From contig CACGAJ010000002.1 of the NCBI GenBank assembly GCA_902570945.1, positions 1-64,000 on the forward strand: a stretch of DNA of 64,000 nt, in the 5' to 3' direction. Position numbers and translations under genes: made by a program. Origin of the DNA: an uncultured Synechococcaceae cyanobacterium. Lineage in GTDB: Bacteria; Cyanobacteriota; Cyanobacteriia; PCC-6307; Cyanobiaceae. The notes beneath the pieces were generated by a model. The model did no database searches. It saw only the letters and a program-made list of their open reading frames with translations, and was not told the DNA's origin. Of this stretch, positions 41,573-52,225 are shown one piece after another; the first letter of the stretch is position 1, and each line of letters starts with the position of its first letter.

Positions 41573-41947
41573 TTGAAAAAGACTTTCACAGTTACTATTA
41601 AAAATAAGGAAACCGGAAAGGTCTACCAAGAGCAGGTTAATAGTGATGAATATATACTTAAAGAATTTGAAAAGAAAGGTTTCAAACTTGCATTTTCATG
41701 CAGAAATGGTTGCTGTACAAGTTGTGCAGTTAAAATTATATCTGGTACCTTACAACAACCTGAAGCCATGGGTGTATCTCAGGTTTTAAAAGACAAAGGT
41801 TATGCACTTCTTTGTGTTGCCAAGGCAACTTCAGATCTTGAGGTTGAAACTACATATGAAGATGAAGTATACGATTTACAATTTGGACAATATTTTGGGA
41901 GGGGAAATACAAGAGTTGCGCCACCATGGGAATTTGAGGAAGATTAA
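41573..41947 (+). CDS. [2Fe-2S] ferredoxin with C-terminal extension
   Basis: CRNGCCTSCAVKI...LLC cluster motif; tail VYDLQFGQYFGRGNTRVAPPWEFEED. Confidence 0.88.
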   Translation: MKKTFTVTIKNKETGKVYQEQVNSDEYILKEFEKKGFKLAFSCRNGCCTSCAVKIISGTLQQPEAMGVSQVLKDKGYALLCVAKATSDLEVETTYEDEVYDLQFGQYFGRGNTRVAPPWEFEED

Positions 41948-41952
41948 CTATC

Positions 41953-42801
41953 ATGTTTGAATTAAATGAAATAAAGGAACTTGCAAATAAAGTAAACTTA
42001 TCCACTTTGTATGAAATAGCAAAGAATTCTGCTCTAATCGGAAATGAAATTTTAAAAGTTAATTACAATAAAATTCAGAAAATATCATCAAAGGGTAGGA
42101 AGGGTGATCTTGTCACCAATGTAGATTTGGAAGTTGAAAATAAAATAAAAGAGTATTTATTAGAAGAGACCCCAAACATATCTATAACTGCTGAGGAATC
42201 GGGGAAATTAACCAAATCTTCGGATTTAACGTGGTGTATAGACCCATTAGATGGTACAACAAATTATTCCCATGGATATCCTTTTTTTGGGACTTCTATT
42301 GGTCTTGTGTATAAAAATAAGCCAATTATAGGGGCTATATCAGTACCTTATCTAAATGAACTATATTCAGCCTGTATAGGTTTAGGCTCATTCTGCAATG
42401 ATAGTGAACTTAAAGTATCGAATCCCGCTAATCTTTCTGATAGTTTACTTGTAACTGGTTTCTCTTATGATAGATTTGAAACTGAAGATAATAATTATTC
42501 TGAATTTTGTTACTTAACACATAAAACTAGAGGTGTTAGAAGAGGAGGAGCAGCAGCAGTTGATCTAGCATTTGTTGCGGCAGGTAAGGTAGATGGATAT
42601 TGGGAAAGAGGATTAGAAGTATGGGACTTAGCAGCCGGTGCTATTATTGTTAAAGAGGCTGGTGGCATTATTTCTGATTATCCATCAGGCGAATTTAAAT
42701 TAAGTTCAGGAAGAATTTTAGCTTGTTCTCCCAGCCTTGAGAATGAATTAAAAAATGAACTAGATAAAGTCTCTCCATTTAAAAAAAATCTCTATACCTA
42801 A
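41953..42801 (+). CDS. Inositol monophosphatase family protein
   Basis: DPLDGTTNYSHGYPFFGTSIGL; WERGLEVWDLAAGAIIVKEAGG. Confidence 0.92.
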   Translation: MFELNEIKELANKVNLSTLYEIAKNSALIGNEILKVNYNKIQKISSKGRKGDLVTNVDLEVENKIKEYLLEETPNISITAEESGKLTKSSDLTWCIDPLDGTTNYSHGYPFFGTSIGLVYKNKPIIGAISVPYLNELYSACIGLGSFCNDSELKVSNPANLSDSLLVTGFSYDRFETEDNNYSEFCYLTHKTRGVRRGGAAAVDLAFVAAGKVDGYWERGLEVWDLAAGAIIVKEAGGIISDYPSGEFKLSSGRILACSPSLENELKNELDKVSPFKKNLYT

Positions 42802-42819
42802 AATTAGTTAAATATTAAA

Positions 42820-43971
42820 ATGACAGATATAAAAGAAATTAAATTAGTCGATGTAAAAAATAACTCAAACATCATAAATAATTTAAATAGTATTTATAGA
42901 CTCTGGGGATATGAAGAGGTTTCACCTTCATTTATAAATACTTTAGAGACGATAAAAGGCCGTGGCGTTATTGACGAAAATCAGGTTGTAGGAATAGTAA
43001 GTAATAATTCATTATGTCTTAGGCCAGAAATGACAACGTCAATTGTTAAATTGTCATCTACTAGATTAATAAATAAAAAAAGACCTATCAGATTATTTAC
43101 CAATGGAATGGTCTTTGATAAAAAACAAACTAATAAAAATTCATATAAGTTACAAGAAAAATTGCAGAGTGGAATTGAATTAATTGGATATGACACAAAA
43201 TGTCCAGAAATTGAAGTTATTAATATTTTGTTTGATGCAATAGATAATATTAATTTGAAGGATGGTTGTAATTTATGTCTACTAGTCAGTACCACAAAAA
43301 TAATGGACTTGATACTAAATAAATATAAGAATAATAATTTTGAAGAAATTAAAAAATGTCTGGTTAATTTTGATCAAGATAATTTATATAAATTAGGAAT
43401 AGATGATGATGATAAATATATTCTTAAAGATATTTTATTCACACGAGGAGAACCTATCGCAATATTAAAAAAATTAAAAACTATATATGGTACTAGCAAA
43501 ACTTTAGATGACTTAAATTTTTTATTTGAAACATTATCAAAAATATCAAAAAAATATGGTGTTAAATTACAACTTGATCCCACTTTTCAACCTCACTTGA
43601 ATTTATATGAAGGAATAGTTTTTCAACTAATAGGGGATAATGGAAAAAATAAAAGCGTCATAGCAAAAGGTGGAAGATATGATGAGTTAGTAAGATCTTT
43701 TAGTCCTAATGAAAAAATATTTAATGGGATTGGATTTACAATTTCAGTTGACATTTTAAGAAATTTAATTAAGGAACAAAAGACAGATAAAAAAAAGATT
43801 TTATTGATCTTTAAAGATACTTATTTGTTAGAAAAAGGGATGAATGAACAAAAAGTACAACAGAAAAAAGGAAATATTGCTGTCTTACATTTAAATCCAT
43901 GTGATGACTTGTCTAAAGCAAATCAAATTATGAAAGAAAATAATTGTAGTGAGATTTTGTGGGTTAAATAA
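42820..43971 (+). CDS. hisZ: ATP phosphoribosyltransferase regulatory subunit
   Basis: Class II aaRS-like (LRPEMTTSIVKL, GGRYDELVRSF). Confidence 0.8.
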   Translation: MTDIKEIKLVDVKNNSNIINNLNSIYRLWGYEEVSPSFINTLETIKGRGVIDENQVVGIVSNNSLCLRPEMTTSIVKLSSTRLINKKRPIRLFTNGMVFDKKQTNKNSYKLQEKLQSGIELIGYDTKCPEIEVINILFDAIDNINLKDGCNLCLLVSTTKIMDLILNKYKNNNFEEIKKCLVNFDQDNLYKLGIDDDDKYILKDILFTRGEPIAILKKLKTIYGTSKTLDDLNFLFETLSKISKKYGVKLQLDPTFQPHLNLYEGIVFQLIGDNGKNKSVIAKGGRYDELVRSFSPNEKIFNGIGFTISVDILRNLIKEQKTDKKKILLIFKDTYLLEKGMNEQKVQQKKGNIAVLHLNPCDDLSKANQIMKENNCSEILWVK

Positions 43972-44088
43972 AATCTTTTAAAAAGGTATTTATCTTTTAA
44001 ATTCATCTATTGTTCGGAGAATACTCCTAATTAAACTTGATTAACTAGTTTTTAAGAAATAGGATTTGTATGTTTGATTTTTTTTTAA

Positions 44089-45993
44089 ATGGAAAAAGGC
44101 GAAATTCGTATTAATACCGAAAATATTTTCCCAATTATCAAGAAGGCAGTATATTCTGACCATGAAATCTTTTTAAGAGAACTTGTTAGTAATGGTGTTG
44201 ACGCAATTAGTAAAAGAAGAATGGCCTCTATGGCAGGTGATTGCGAGAATACTGAAGAGGCTCAAGTAAAAATAACTATTAACCGTGAAAAAAATACGTT
44301 AACAATTTCCGATAATGGAATTGGAATGAATGATGAAGAAATTAAGAAGTACATAAATCAAGTTGCATTTTCTAGTGCAGAAGAATTCCTAACAAAATAT
44401 AAAAATGATAATGATGAATTCATAGGTCATTTTGGACTAGGTTTCTATTCAAGTTTCATGGTGGCAGATAGAGTTGATATATTAACTAAATCGGCAATTG
44501 GAGAATCAAAAGGATTCAAATGGTCTTGTGACGGTTCGCCAAATTTCACGTTAGAGGAATCAGAAAGAGAGACCATTGGTACAGATGTAATTCTTCACCT
44601 ACTTGAAGAAGAAAAAGAGTTTATCGAACCTGAAAGGATTAAATCACTAATAAAAAAATATTGTGACTTTATGCCAATAGATGTGTTACTTGAAGGTGAG
44701 ACAATTAATAAAAAAAATCCTCCTTGGAGAAAACAACCTAGTGAATTAAAAGATGAAGATTACATTGAGTTATATAAATACCTTTATCCTTTCCAGGGAG
44801 ATCCACTGCTTTGGATACATCTGAATACAGATTATCCGTATGACATACAAGGCATATTGTATTTTCCAAAGTTGACAGGTAGGGCTGATTGGGAAAAGGG
44901 AGAAATAAAACTATTTTGCAATCAAGTATTCGTAAGCGATTCAATTAAAGAGATAGTACCAAAATACCTTTTACCTCTTAGAGGAGTTATTGACTCAACA
45001 GATATACCTCTAAATGTTAGTAGAAGTGCATTACAAACAGATAGAAAAGTAAGGTCTATATCATCATTTATTTCAAAAAAAATTGCTAATAAACTGAAGG
45101 ATTTAATAAAAAATTCTCCAGAATTTTATTCTGAAATTTGGGATTCAATCTCTGCTTTTATTAAAATTGGTGCTATCGAAGATGAAAAATTTGCTGATTT
45201 AGTCAATAACAGTATAATTTTCGAAACAATAATAAATTCAGAGAAAGACGTAACTAAAGATATTGAAAATAAATCCCTCATCAAGTCCAATGATAAATAT
45301 TTCACAACTCTCGCAAATTACAAAGAAAGAAATAAATTAAATGATTCTAAAAAAATAATTTACTGTTCAGATTTAATTGCACAATCTAGTGCATTAAATA
45401 TCTGTTTATCTGATAATAAAGAAGTTATTAAATCAGATCCCTTAATAGACGCACAATTTCTCCCTTGGTTGGAAAGTAAAAATGAAGATTATCAATTCCA
45501 AAGAGTAGATTCAGAAATAAATGAACTAGAAGATAAAGAATCTAAAGAAATTGTAGATAAAGATGGCAAATCAAATACAGATAATCTTAGAGATACGGTA
45601 GTTAAGGCCCTTAACAATGAGAAAGTAACAGTTAAAGTGCAGTCACTTTCAAGTAAAGATGCTCCACCAGCGATGATCTTGCTTCCAGAACAAATGAGAA
45701 GAATTAATGATATGGGCGCTTACATGGAACAAAAGATGCCTGGCTTACCTGAATATCATGTGCTCTTAATTAACAAAGAACATCCACTTATTGTTGGTCT
45801 TAATAAAATTACAGGTAACAAAATAATTATTGATAAAAAAGATCCTATAGAAAATCCATTAGCATTTAAAATTGCTAATCATGTTTACGATATGGCAAAG
45901 CTTTCCGTTGGTGGTTTAGATCAAGAACAGATAATTAAATTACAAAATAATAATGCTGAATTAATTTCAGAATTACTTAATTCAACAAAATGA
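44089..45993 (+). CDS. htpG: Chaperone HtpG (Hsp90)
   Basis: SDHEIFLRELVSNGVDAISKRR, GHFGLGFYSSFMVADRV. Confidence 0.96.
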   Translation: MEKGEIRINTENIFPIIKKAVYSDHEIFLRELVSNGVDAISKRRMASMAGDCENTEEAQVKITINREKNTLTISDNGIGMNDEEIKKYINQVAFSSAEEFLTKYKNDNDEFIGHFGLGFYSSFMVADRVDILTKSAIGESKGFKWSCDGSPNFTLEESERETIGTDVILHLLEEEKEFIEPERIKSLIKKYCDFMPIDVLLEGETINKKNPPWRKQPSELKDEDYIELYKYLYPFQGDPLLWIHLNTDYPYDIQGILYFPKLTGRADWEKGEIKLFCNQVFVSDSIKEIVPKYLLPLRGVIDSTDIPLNVSRSALQTDRKVRSISSFISKKIANKLKDLIKNSPEFYSEIWDSISAFIKIGAIEDEKFADLVNNSIIFETIINSEKDVTKDIENKSLIKSNDKYFTTLANYKERNKLNDSKKIIYCSDLIAQSSALNICLSDNKEVIKSDPLIDAQFLPWLESKNEDYQFQRVDSEINELEDKESKEIVDKDGKSNTDNLRDTVVKALNNEKVTVKVQSLSSKDAPPAMILLPEQMRRINDMGAYMEQKMPGLPEYHVLLINKEHPLIVGLNKITGNKIIIDKKDPIENPLAFKIANHVYDMAKLSVGGLDQEQIIKLQNNNAELISELLNSTK

Positions 45994-46032
45994 GTCATGT
46001 GTTAAGATTTTAAAAGATATAAATCAATAAAT

Positions 46033-46269
46033 ATGTCAAGAGTTTGCGAACTGACTGGTGCAAAAGCTAATAATGGTATGGCAGTGAGTCACTCACATAT
46101 TCGTACAAAAAAATTGCAACAGGTTAATCTCCAAAAAAGGAGACTATGGTGGGAAGAGGGCAAAAAATGGGTAAGTATCAAAATAAGTACCAAAGCCCTA
46201 AAGTCTATACAAAAAGTAGGTTTAGATAAATTTGCTAAATCAAATGGAGTTGATTTAAAAAAATTCTAA
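46033..46269 (+). CDS. rpmB: 50S ribosomal protein L28
   Basis: [27 protein letters not shown]. Confidence 0.97.
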   Translation: MSRVCELTGAKANNGMAVSHSHIRTKKLQQVNLQKRRLWWEEGKKWVSIKISTKALKSIQKVGLDKFAKSNGVDLKKF

Positions 46270-46271
46270 AT

Positions 46272-46808
46272 TTGATGGGAAATTTAGTTGTAAGTATATT
46301 AATTCCATTTATTCTCTTATTTAATTGTAATTCAGCCTTAGCTTTTGATTTTGCTCCTGAAGTTGGAGATATGGCTCCAAACTTTCAATTAGAAAGTTTT
46401 AATAAAAACATAAAAACAAAAACAATTTGGGAATTAAGTGATTTTCAAGATAAATGGCTTGTTATGTATTTTTATCCTAAAGATTTTACAGCCGGCTGTA
46501 CTCTTGAAGCTAAAGGTTTTTCAGAATTAAAAAAAGATTTTTCAAAAAATAATGCCGAAATTGTTGGCATTAGCGCTGATAATCAAGATTCACATGAAAA
46601 TTTCTGTAGCGAGAAATCTATAAACTACACGTTATTATCTGATCCTGACGGAATTATTAGTGATAAATATGGTTCCTGGATTCCTCCATTCTCAGATAGA
46701 AATACTTTTTTGATATCTCCAGATGGAAAAATTTCTTATAGATGGATCAGTGTATTACCTATAAATCATGCTAAAGAAGTTCTTAACGTTTTAAAGAAAA
46801 AAATATAA
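46272..46808 (+). CDS. bcp: Peroxiredoxin (Bcp/PrxQ), exported
   Basis: APNFQLES, FYPKDFTAGCTLEAKGF; N-terminal signal sequence. Confidence 0.9.
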   Translation: MMGNLVVSILIPFILLFNCNSALAFDFAPEVGDMAPNFQLESFNKNIKTKTIWELSDFQDKWLVMYFYPKDFTAGCTLEAKGFSELKKDFSKNNAEIVGISADNQDSHENFCSEKSINYTLLSDPDGIISDKYGSWIPPFSDRNTFLISPDGKISYRWISVLPINHAKEVLNVLKKKI

Positions 46809-46812
46809 AATT

Positions 46813-47115
46813 TTGCACGAATTATCATTTGGAACTTGGTTAATACATATCTCATCAGTAATTGAATGGATTTTTGCCATATTAGTCATAAACAAAATTT
46901 CTACATATAAAAAATATAATTTATTTTTTTGGTTAAGCCTTGCTATGGTCCCAAACTTAATAGGTGCTATGTGTGCAATCACCTGGCATATCTATGACAA
47001 TCAAGAAAATCTTTATGGTCTAGTATCACTTCAAGGAATATTTACATTTGTAGGAAATTCAACATTAGCCTTAGCTGCAATAAAGATTTTTAGAGGAAAA
47101 GAGACTTATGAATGA
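46813..47115 (+). CDS. DUF2499 membrane protein
   Basis: LSFGTWLIHISSVIEWIFAILVI; cyanobacterial/plant family. Confidence 0.8.
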   Translation: MHELSFGTWLIHISSVIEWIFAILVINKISTYKKYNLFFWLSLAMVPNLIGAMCAITWHIYDNQENLYGLVSLQGIFTFVGNSTLALAAIKIFRGKETYE

Positions 47116-47443
47116 TTTATTTTTTAAATTTATAGTAAAATTAGGATTAATTGATAACACATTATTGTTCGCAGTATCAATAATTCCATATGCAATATTT
47201 TTGTTTTACTTATATAGAATTAAATCTGTTAATAATTTTGTAAAAACAGGATTTTCCTTAACTGTTTTATTCGTATTCATAACTATATTGGTATCTATCT
47301 TCACACTAAATTACTATGATAAAACTCTTGTTGAGGTTGACTTCCTACATGGTTTTGCAGAATCATTCTTAACTCTAAGTGATTTTGTTATTTTGTACGG
47401 TTTTATAAAGTTGTTAAATAGCTTAGAAGTAAACAACTCTTAA
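47108..47443 (+). CDS. DUF3593 membrane protein
   Basis: Multi-TM, LLFAVSIIPYAIFLFYLYRIK; paired with DUF2499. Confidence 0.78.
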   Translation: MNDLFFKFIVKLGLIDNTLLFAVSIIPYAIFLFYLYRIKSVNNFVKTGFSLTVLFVFITILVSIFTLNYYDKTLVEVDFLHGFAESFLTLSDFVILYGFIKLLNSLEVNNS

Positions 47444-47509
47444 GACCTTTTACAATTTTGTGTTTTTTAGGTAAAAGTATTAGAGAATATATGAAAATAA
47501 CGATTTTTT

Positions 47510-47770
47510 ATGTTTACTACATTATTTGCAGCTGCAGATCCAGCAACTTTTTCTTGGTCTCCAAAGTGTGCCGTCGTAATGATTGCATGTAATGTTTTTG
47601 CTTATGCAATTGCTAGAGCAACAATAAGAAAACCCAATGAAGGTTTTGAAATACCTAATTCAAAATTTTATGGAGGTTTAAGTCACGCTTCTGTTGTGGG
47701 AGCTAATTGTTTAGGTCACATTTTTGGAATTGGAGCAATCCTAGGATTAGCATCTCGTGGTGTTTTATAA
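47510..47770 (+). CDS. psaK: Photosystem I reaction center subunit PsaK
   Basis: TFSWSPKCAVVMIACNVFAYAIARATI...GLSHASVVGANCLGHIFGIGAILGLASRG. Confidence 0.95.
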   Translation: MFTTLFAAADPATFSWSPKCAVVMIACNVFAYAIARATIRKPNEGFEIPNSKFYGGLSHASVVGANCLGHIFGIGAILGLASRGVL

Positions 47771-47790
47771 AAATTAATTTATTAAATTTT

Positions 47791-49680
47791 TTAATTATTT
47801 AATTTAAATCTCTTAATAATTTTATCTGCCATCTGATCAGGCAAAAGACCTAATTTTTCTTTACTCTGATCAGGTGAAGCATGATCCACTAAAACATCAG
47901 GTATACCTATTCTGTATACAGGAATGTTGACTTCACTATCGTTAAATAATTCAACTATTGCGGAACCAAATCCACCTATTAAAGTTCCTTCTTCCATTGT
48001 CACTACTTTTTTAATTTTACTTGCTAGTGAAATAATAAGATCATTATCGAGAGGTTTTACAAATCTTGCATTTACAATACATGCATTGATGTTCATACTT
48101 TTTAGGATATCTGCTGTTTGAACAGCTGAAGCAACCATAGATCCATAAGCAATAATTAAGATATCATTTCCGTCTTCTAGTATCTCAGCTTCACCTATAT
48201 TTATAGGTTCCCAGCCCTCATCCATTACAGCTACTCCTAATCCAGAACCTCTTGGAATTCTTAGAGCCGTTGGCCCTTTATGGTTAATTGATGTTATTAA
48301 CATTCTTTGTAATTCTGACTCATCTTTTGGTGCCATCAATACAAAATTAGGTATAGATCTCATATAGCTTATATCGTACTGACCTTGGTGAGTAGGCCCA
48401 TCAGCTCCAACTATCCCAGCTCTATCAAGAACAAATGATACTGGTAAATTCTGTATCCCAACATCATGAATTAATTGATCGAATGCACGCTGAAGAAATG
48501 TACTGTAAATAGCTACAACTGGTTTGAGACCATCGCAAGACATTCCTGCTGCAAGAGTAACCGCATGCTGCTCAGCTATTCCTACATCAACATATTGATC
48601 TGGTATATTTTTTTGTAATATATCCAATCCCGTACCAGTAGCCATTGCTGCAGTTATACCAATAACTTTACTATCTTGTTCACAAATTTTTAATAAGGTT
48701 TGACCAAAAATTTTACTATAACTGACAGGTTTAGGTTTTTTTGATGGTATGGATTTACCAGTAGTAAGATCAAATGCAGACTGGGCATGATACCCAACTT
48801 GATCAGCTTCTGCGTATGGATATCCTTTACCTTTTGTAGTAACAATATGAACAAGTACAGGTTTATTAAGTCTATGAGCTGTATTAAATGTATTAATTAA
48901 ATTTCCTATATCATGCCCGTCGATTGGACCTATATATGTAAATCCAAGTTCTTCAAAAACAGCTCCAACCTTAGGAACAGCTAAACGTCTAACACTTCCT
49001 TTTATATTCTTTAATTCTTCTGGGATATCTTTACCAATTAATGGAATATTTTTGACACTTTCTTGTACACTATCTGACAGAAATTGTAATGGTGGACTAA
49101 GCCTAACCTTATTTAAATAAGTAGAAAGAGCTCCAACTGGGGGAGATATAGACATATCATTATCATTAAGAACTACAACCAAGGGTGTATTTGGCAAGTG
49201 CCCTGCATGATTTATTGCTTCTAAAGCCATTCCACCAGTCAAAGCACCATCACCAATAACAGCTACGCATTTATAGTTTTCACCTTTTCTATCTCTAGCT
49301 ATTGCCATTCCCAATGCTGCTGAAATAGAAGTACTTGCATGACCTGCACCAAAATGATCAAATTTACTTTCACTTCTTTTCAGATAACCTGCCACTCCAT
49401 TTTGTTGTCTAAGAGTATCAAATTCGGCGAAACGACCAGTTATTAATTTATGAGGATAACCTTGATGACCAACATCCCAAACAACTTTGTCAAAATCAAG
49501 ATCAAGAGTTTGATATAAAGCTAATGTCAATTCAACCACGCCTAATCCAGGACCAAGGTGTCCACCACTAGTAGATACAACTTGAAGATGTCTTTCTCTT
49601 ATTTGACAAGCGATTTCCTCTAATTGTGAAACTGTTAAGCCATGTAGTTGATTTGGATGACTTAACTCACTTAAAAGCAT
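47791..49680 (-). CDS. dxs: 1-deoxy-D-xylulose-5-phosphate synthase (start adjusted to [11 protein letters not shown])
   Basis: [52 protein letters not shown]. Confidence 0.96.
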   Translation of the reverse strand: MLLSELSHPNQLHGLTVSQLEEIACQIRERHLQVVSTSGGHLGPGLGVVELTLALYQTLDLDFDKVVWDVGHQGYPHKLITGRFAEFDTLRQQNGVAGYLKRSESKFDHFGAGHASTSISAALGMAIARDRKGENYKCVAVIGDGALTGGMALEAINHAGHLPNTPLVVVLNDNDMSISPPVGALSTYLNKVRLSPPLQFLSDSVQESVKNIPLIGKDIPEELKNIKGSVRRLAVPKVGAVFEELGFTYIGPIDGHDIGNLINTFNTAHRLNKPVLVHIVTTKGKGYPYAEADQVGYHAQSAFDLTTGKSIPSKKPKPVSYSKIFGQTLLKICEQDSKVIGITAAMATGTGLDILQKNIPDQYVDVGIAEQHAVTLAAGMSCDGLKPVVAIYSTFLQRAFDQLIHDVGIQNLPVSFVLDRAGIVGADGPTHQGQYDISYMRSIPNFVLMAPKDESELQRMLITSINHKGPTALRIPRGSGLGVAVMDEGWEPINIGEAEILEDGNDILIIAYGSMVASAVQTADILKSMNINACIVNARFVKPLDNDLIISLASKIKKVVTMEEGTLIGGFGSAIVELFNDSEVNIPVYRIGIPDVLVDHASPDQSKEKLGLLPDQMADKIIKRFKLNN

Positions 49681-49796
49681 TACATAAAAATAGTTATCTA
49701 TATAATTTAAAACGCCAAGGTGCAAAATGAGTATTTTTTATGAAATAGATCATGTAATGTTTTATTAGATTAATAATTAATGCTAAAAATATATAT

Positions 49797-51338
49797 ATGA
49801 ATGATTATTTTGAAAAAATACTTCAAGCTGATGTCTATGAAGTAGCTAAAAAAACACCACTTGAAAAAGCTCATAATTTAAGTAATAACCTTAAAAATGA
49901 AGTTTTTCTAAAAAGAGAAGATCTACAGGATGTATTTTCTTTCAAAATAAGAGGTGCATATAATAAAATGAGTAAGCTCACTAATTCACAGCTAGCTCAG
50001 GGAGTAATTACATCAAGTGCTGGTAATCATGCTCAAGGGGTGGCACTAAGCGCTCTCAAGTTAAATTGCCCAGCAACAATATTAATGCCTATTACCACGC
50101 CTTTAGTAAAAGTTAACGCAGTAAAAAATTTAAAAGCAAAAGTTATATTATTTGGTGATAATTATGATGAAACATATAAAGAAGCAATAAGAATTAGTAA
50201 CGAAAGGAATTTATGTTTTATTCACCCTTTTGATGATCCAGATGTTATTGCAGGACAAGGAACGATAGCTATTGAACTTGAACAACAATTAAAAGAAAGA
50301 CCATATGCTATTTATGTTGCTGTTGGTGGTGGTGGATTGATATCAGGCATATCTTTATATATAAAAAAAATATGGCCTGAAGTAAGGATAATTGGAGTTG
50401 AGCCTGAAGATGCAGATGCAATGTCACAATCATTGGAAGAATCAAAAATTGTTGAATTAACATCGGTTGGGCAATTTGCTGATGGAGTAGCAGTTAAAAA
50501 AGTTGGTAAAAATACGTTTGATATTGGAAGAAGATATATTGATAAAATGATTACAGTTACTACAGATGAAATATGTGCTGCAATAAAAGATGTTTTTGAA
50601 GATACGAGATCAATACTGGAACCGGCAGGAGCTCTATCAATTGCCGGAATGAAAAAAGATATATATGAGTCTAATTTTTTCAATAAAAAAATGGTCGTCA
50701 TAGCCTGTGGTGCGAATATGAACTTTGAAAGGCTTAGATTTGTTGCAGAGAGAGCGGAGCTTGGAGAATGTAAAGAGGTAATGATGGCCGTTGAAATTCC
50801 AGAACGAGCAGGTAGTTTAATTGATTTTTGTAAGTTATTAAACAATAGAAATTTGACTGAATTTAGTTATAGAATGTCAAATTCTACTAATGCACAGATC
50901 TTCGTAGGAGTTCAGGTTTATGGATTAATGGATAAAAAAAATTTATTAGATGAATTTAAAAAATCGAACTACAGATTTATGGATATAAGTGATGATGAAT
51001 TATCTAAAAATCATCTCAGACATATGGTAGGTGGTAGATTACCATACGATATTAAAGAAATGAATAATACAAATTTTGTAGAGTTGTTATACAGATTTGA
51101 ATTTCCTGAAAGACCAGGAGCATTAATAAATTTCTTAAATAATATGAAATCTAACTGGACAATAAGTGTATTCCACTACAGGAATTATGGAGCAGATGTA
51201 GGAAAGATAGTTATTGGAGTTTTGATTGATAGAAATGAAATTACAGAGTGGGTCAATTTTATTGAAATCTTAGGATACAAATACTGGGATGAAACTAAAA
51301 ATAAAACCTATAAATTATTCCTTGGTGCATCAGGCTAA
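49797..51338 (+). CDS. ilvA: Threonine ammonia-lyase (biosynthetic)
   Basis: KREDLQDVFSFKIRGAYNKM, SAGNHAQGVA, two C-terminal ACT-like domains. Confidence 0.95.
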   Translation: MNDYFEKILQADVYEVAKKTPLEKAHNLSNNLKNEVFLKREDLQDVFSFKIRGAYNKMSKLTNSQLAQGVITSSAGNHAQGVALSALKLNCPATILMPITTPLVKVNAVKNLKAKVILFGDNYDETYKEAIRISNERNLCFIHPFDDPDVIAGQGTIAIELEQQLKERPYAIYVAVGGGGLISGISLYIKKIWPEVRIIGVEPEDADAMSQSLEESKIVELTSVGQFADGVAVKKVGKNTFDIGRRYIDKMITVTTDEICAAIKDVFEDTRSILEPAGALSIAGMKKDIYESNFFNKKMVVIACGANMNFERLRFVAERAELGECKEVMMAVEIPERAGSLIDFCKLLNNRNLTEFSYRMSNSTNAQIFVGVQVYGLMDKKNLLDEFKKSNYRFMDISDDELSKNHLRHMVGGRLPYDIKEMNNTNFVELLYRFEFPERPGALINFLNNMKSNWTISVFHYRNYGADVGKIVIGVLIDRNEITEWVNFIEILGYKYWDETKNKTYKLFLGASG

Positions 51339-51356
51339 ATATGAGTTAAATTAGAT

Positions 51357-51905
51357 TTGAATTTGGTAATCAAAATTAATCAATCCGATCAAATTACAAG
51401 TCAAATTGCTGAAGTAAATCTAATTACAAAAATTGAAGCTGTTCTCTATTTAAAGGGTAGGCCAATAACAAAGAAAGATCTTTCTGGAATTATAAATTCA
51501 GATATTAATTCAATAAATGACGCAATCAAAGAATTAAAAAACAAATACTCTAATCCAAATTCAGCAATTGAATTAAATGAAGTAAATAACAGTTTTTGTC
51601 TAGAGTTAAAATCTAGTCTTAATGATTTTGTAGAGGATTTACTGCCTTCGGAGTTGAAAACATCAGAATTGAGAACTCTAGCTACTATCGCTATTAAAAA
51701 GAAAATCTTGCAATCAGATCTTATTCTTCTTAGAGGTTCGGGAGCTTATGATCACATTAAAGAATTATTAGAAAAAAAATTTATTGTAAAGCGTAAACAA
51801 AAAGATGGTAGGTCATATTGGATATCATTATCTGAAAAGTTTTTTCAAACTTTTGCTGTAAGTAATGAATATCTATCAAAAATAGGAAGCAACAATAATA
51901 AGTAA
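51357..51905 (+). CDS. scpB: Segregation and condensation protein B
   Basis: IEAVLYLKGRPITKKDLSGII; LRTLATIAIKKKILQSDLILLRG. Confidence 0.82.
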   Translation: MNLVIKINQSDQITSQIAEVNLITKIEAVLYLKGRPITKKDLSGIINSDINSINDAIKELKNKYSNPNSAIELNEVNNSFCLELKSSLNDFVEDLLPSELKTSELRTLATIAIKKKILQSDLILLRGSGAYDHIKELLEKKFIVKRKQKDGRSYWISLSEKFFQTFAVSNEYLSKIGSNNNK

Positions 51906-51936
51906 ATGTTAGAATAAATAAATTATAATCACAAAA

Positions 51937-52221
51937 ATGGTTGCTTATAAAATATTTTCTGTATTAGCAAGTACAGCACAACTTTTTTCATACCTCTTAC
52001 TAATAAGAGTTCTACTTACCTGGTTCCCAGGAATTGATTGGAATAATGGAGTTTTAAGTGCATTATCATCATTAACAGACCCTTATCTAAACATTTTTAG
52101 AGGTGTTATTCCTCCTATAGGTGGTTTTGATATCTCATCAATTTTGGCCTTTTTACTTTTAAGTGTAATAGTAGATACTTTGGGGGGGGTTGCAGGTAAC
52201 TTCGCTAGTATTGGTTACTAA
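51937..52221 (+). CDS. YggT family membrane protein
   Basis: LLIRVLLTWFPGIDW...LSSLTDPYLNIFRGVIPPIGGFDISSILAFLLL. Confidence 0.88.
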   Translation: MVAYKIFSVLASTAQLFSYLLLIRVLLTWFPGIDWNNGVLSALSSLTDPYLNIFRGVIPPIGGFDISSILAFLLLSVIVDTLGGVAGNFASIGY

Positions 52222-52225
52222 TATT

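Noticed and set aside
44016-44027. GGAG-AATA-CTCC mini-palindrome upstream of htpG as a heat-shock element
   Set aside because: Only 4-bp arms; does not match CIRCE (TTAGCACTC-N9-GAGTGCTAA).
47447-47470. HLR1/RpaB-like site upstream of psaK (TTTACAATTTTGTG)
   Set aside because: First half matches but the second repeat (KTTACA) is absent.
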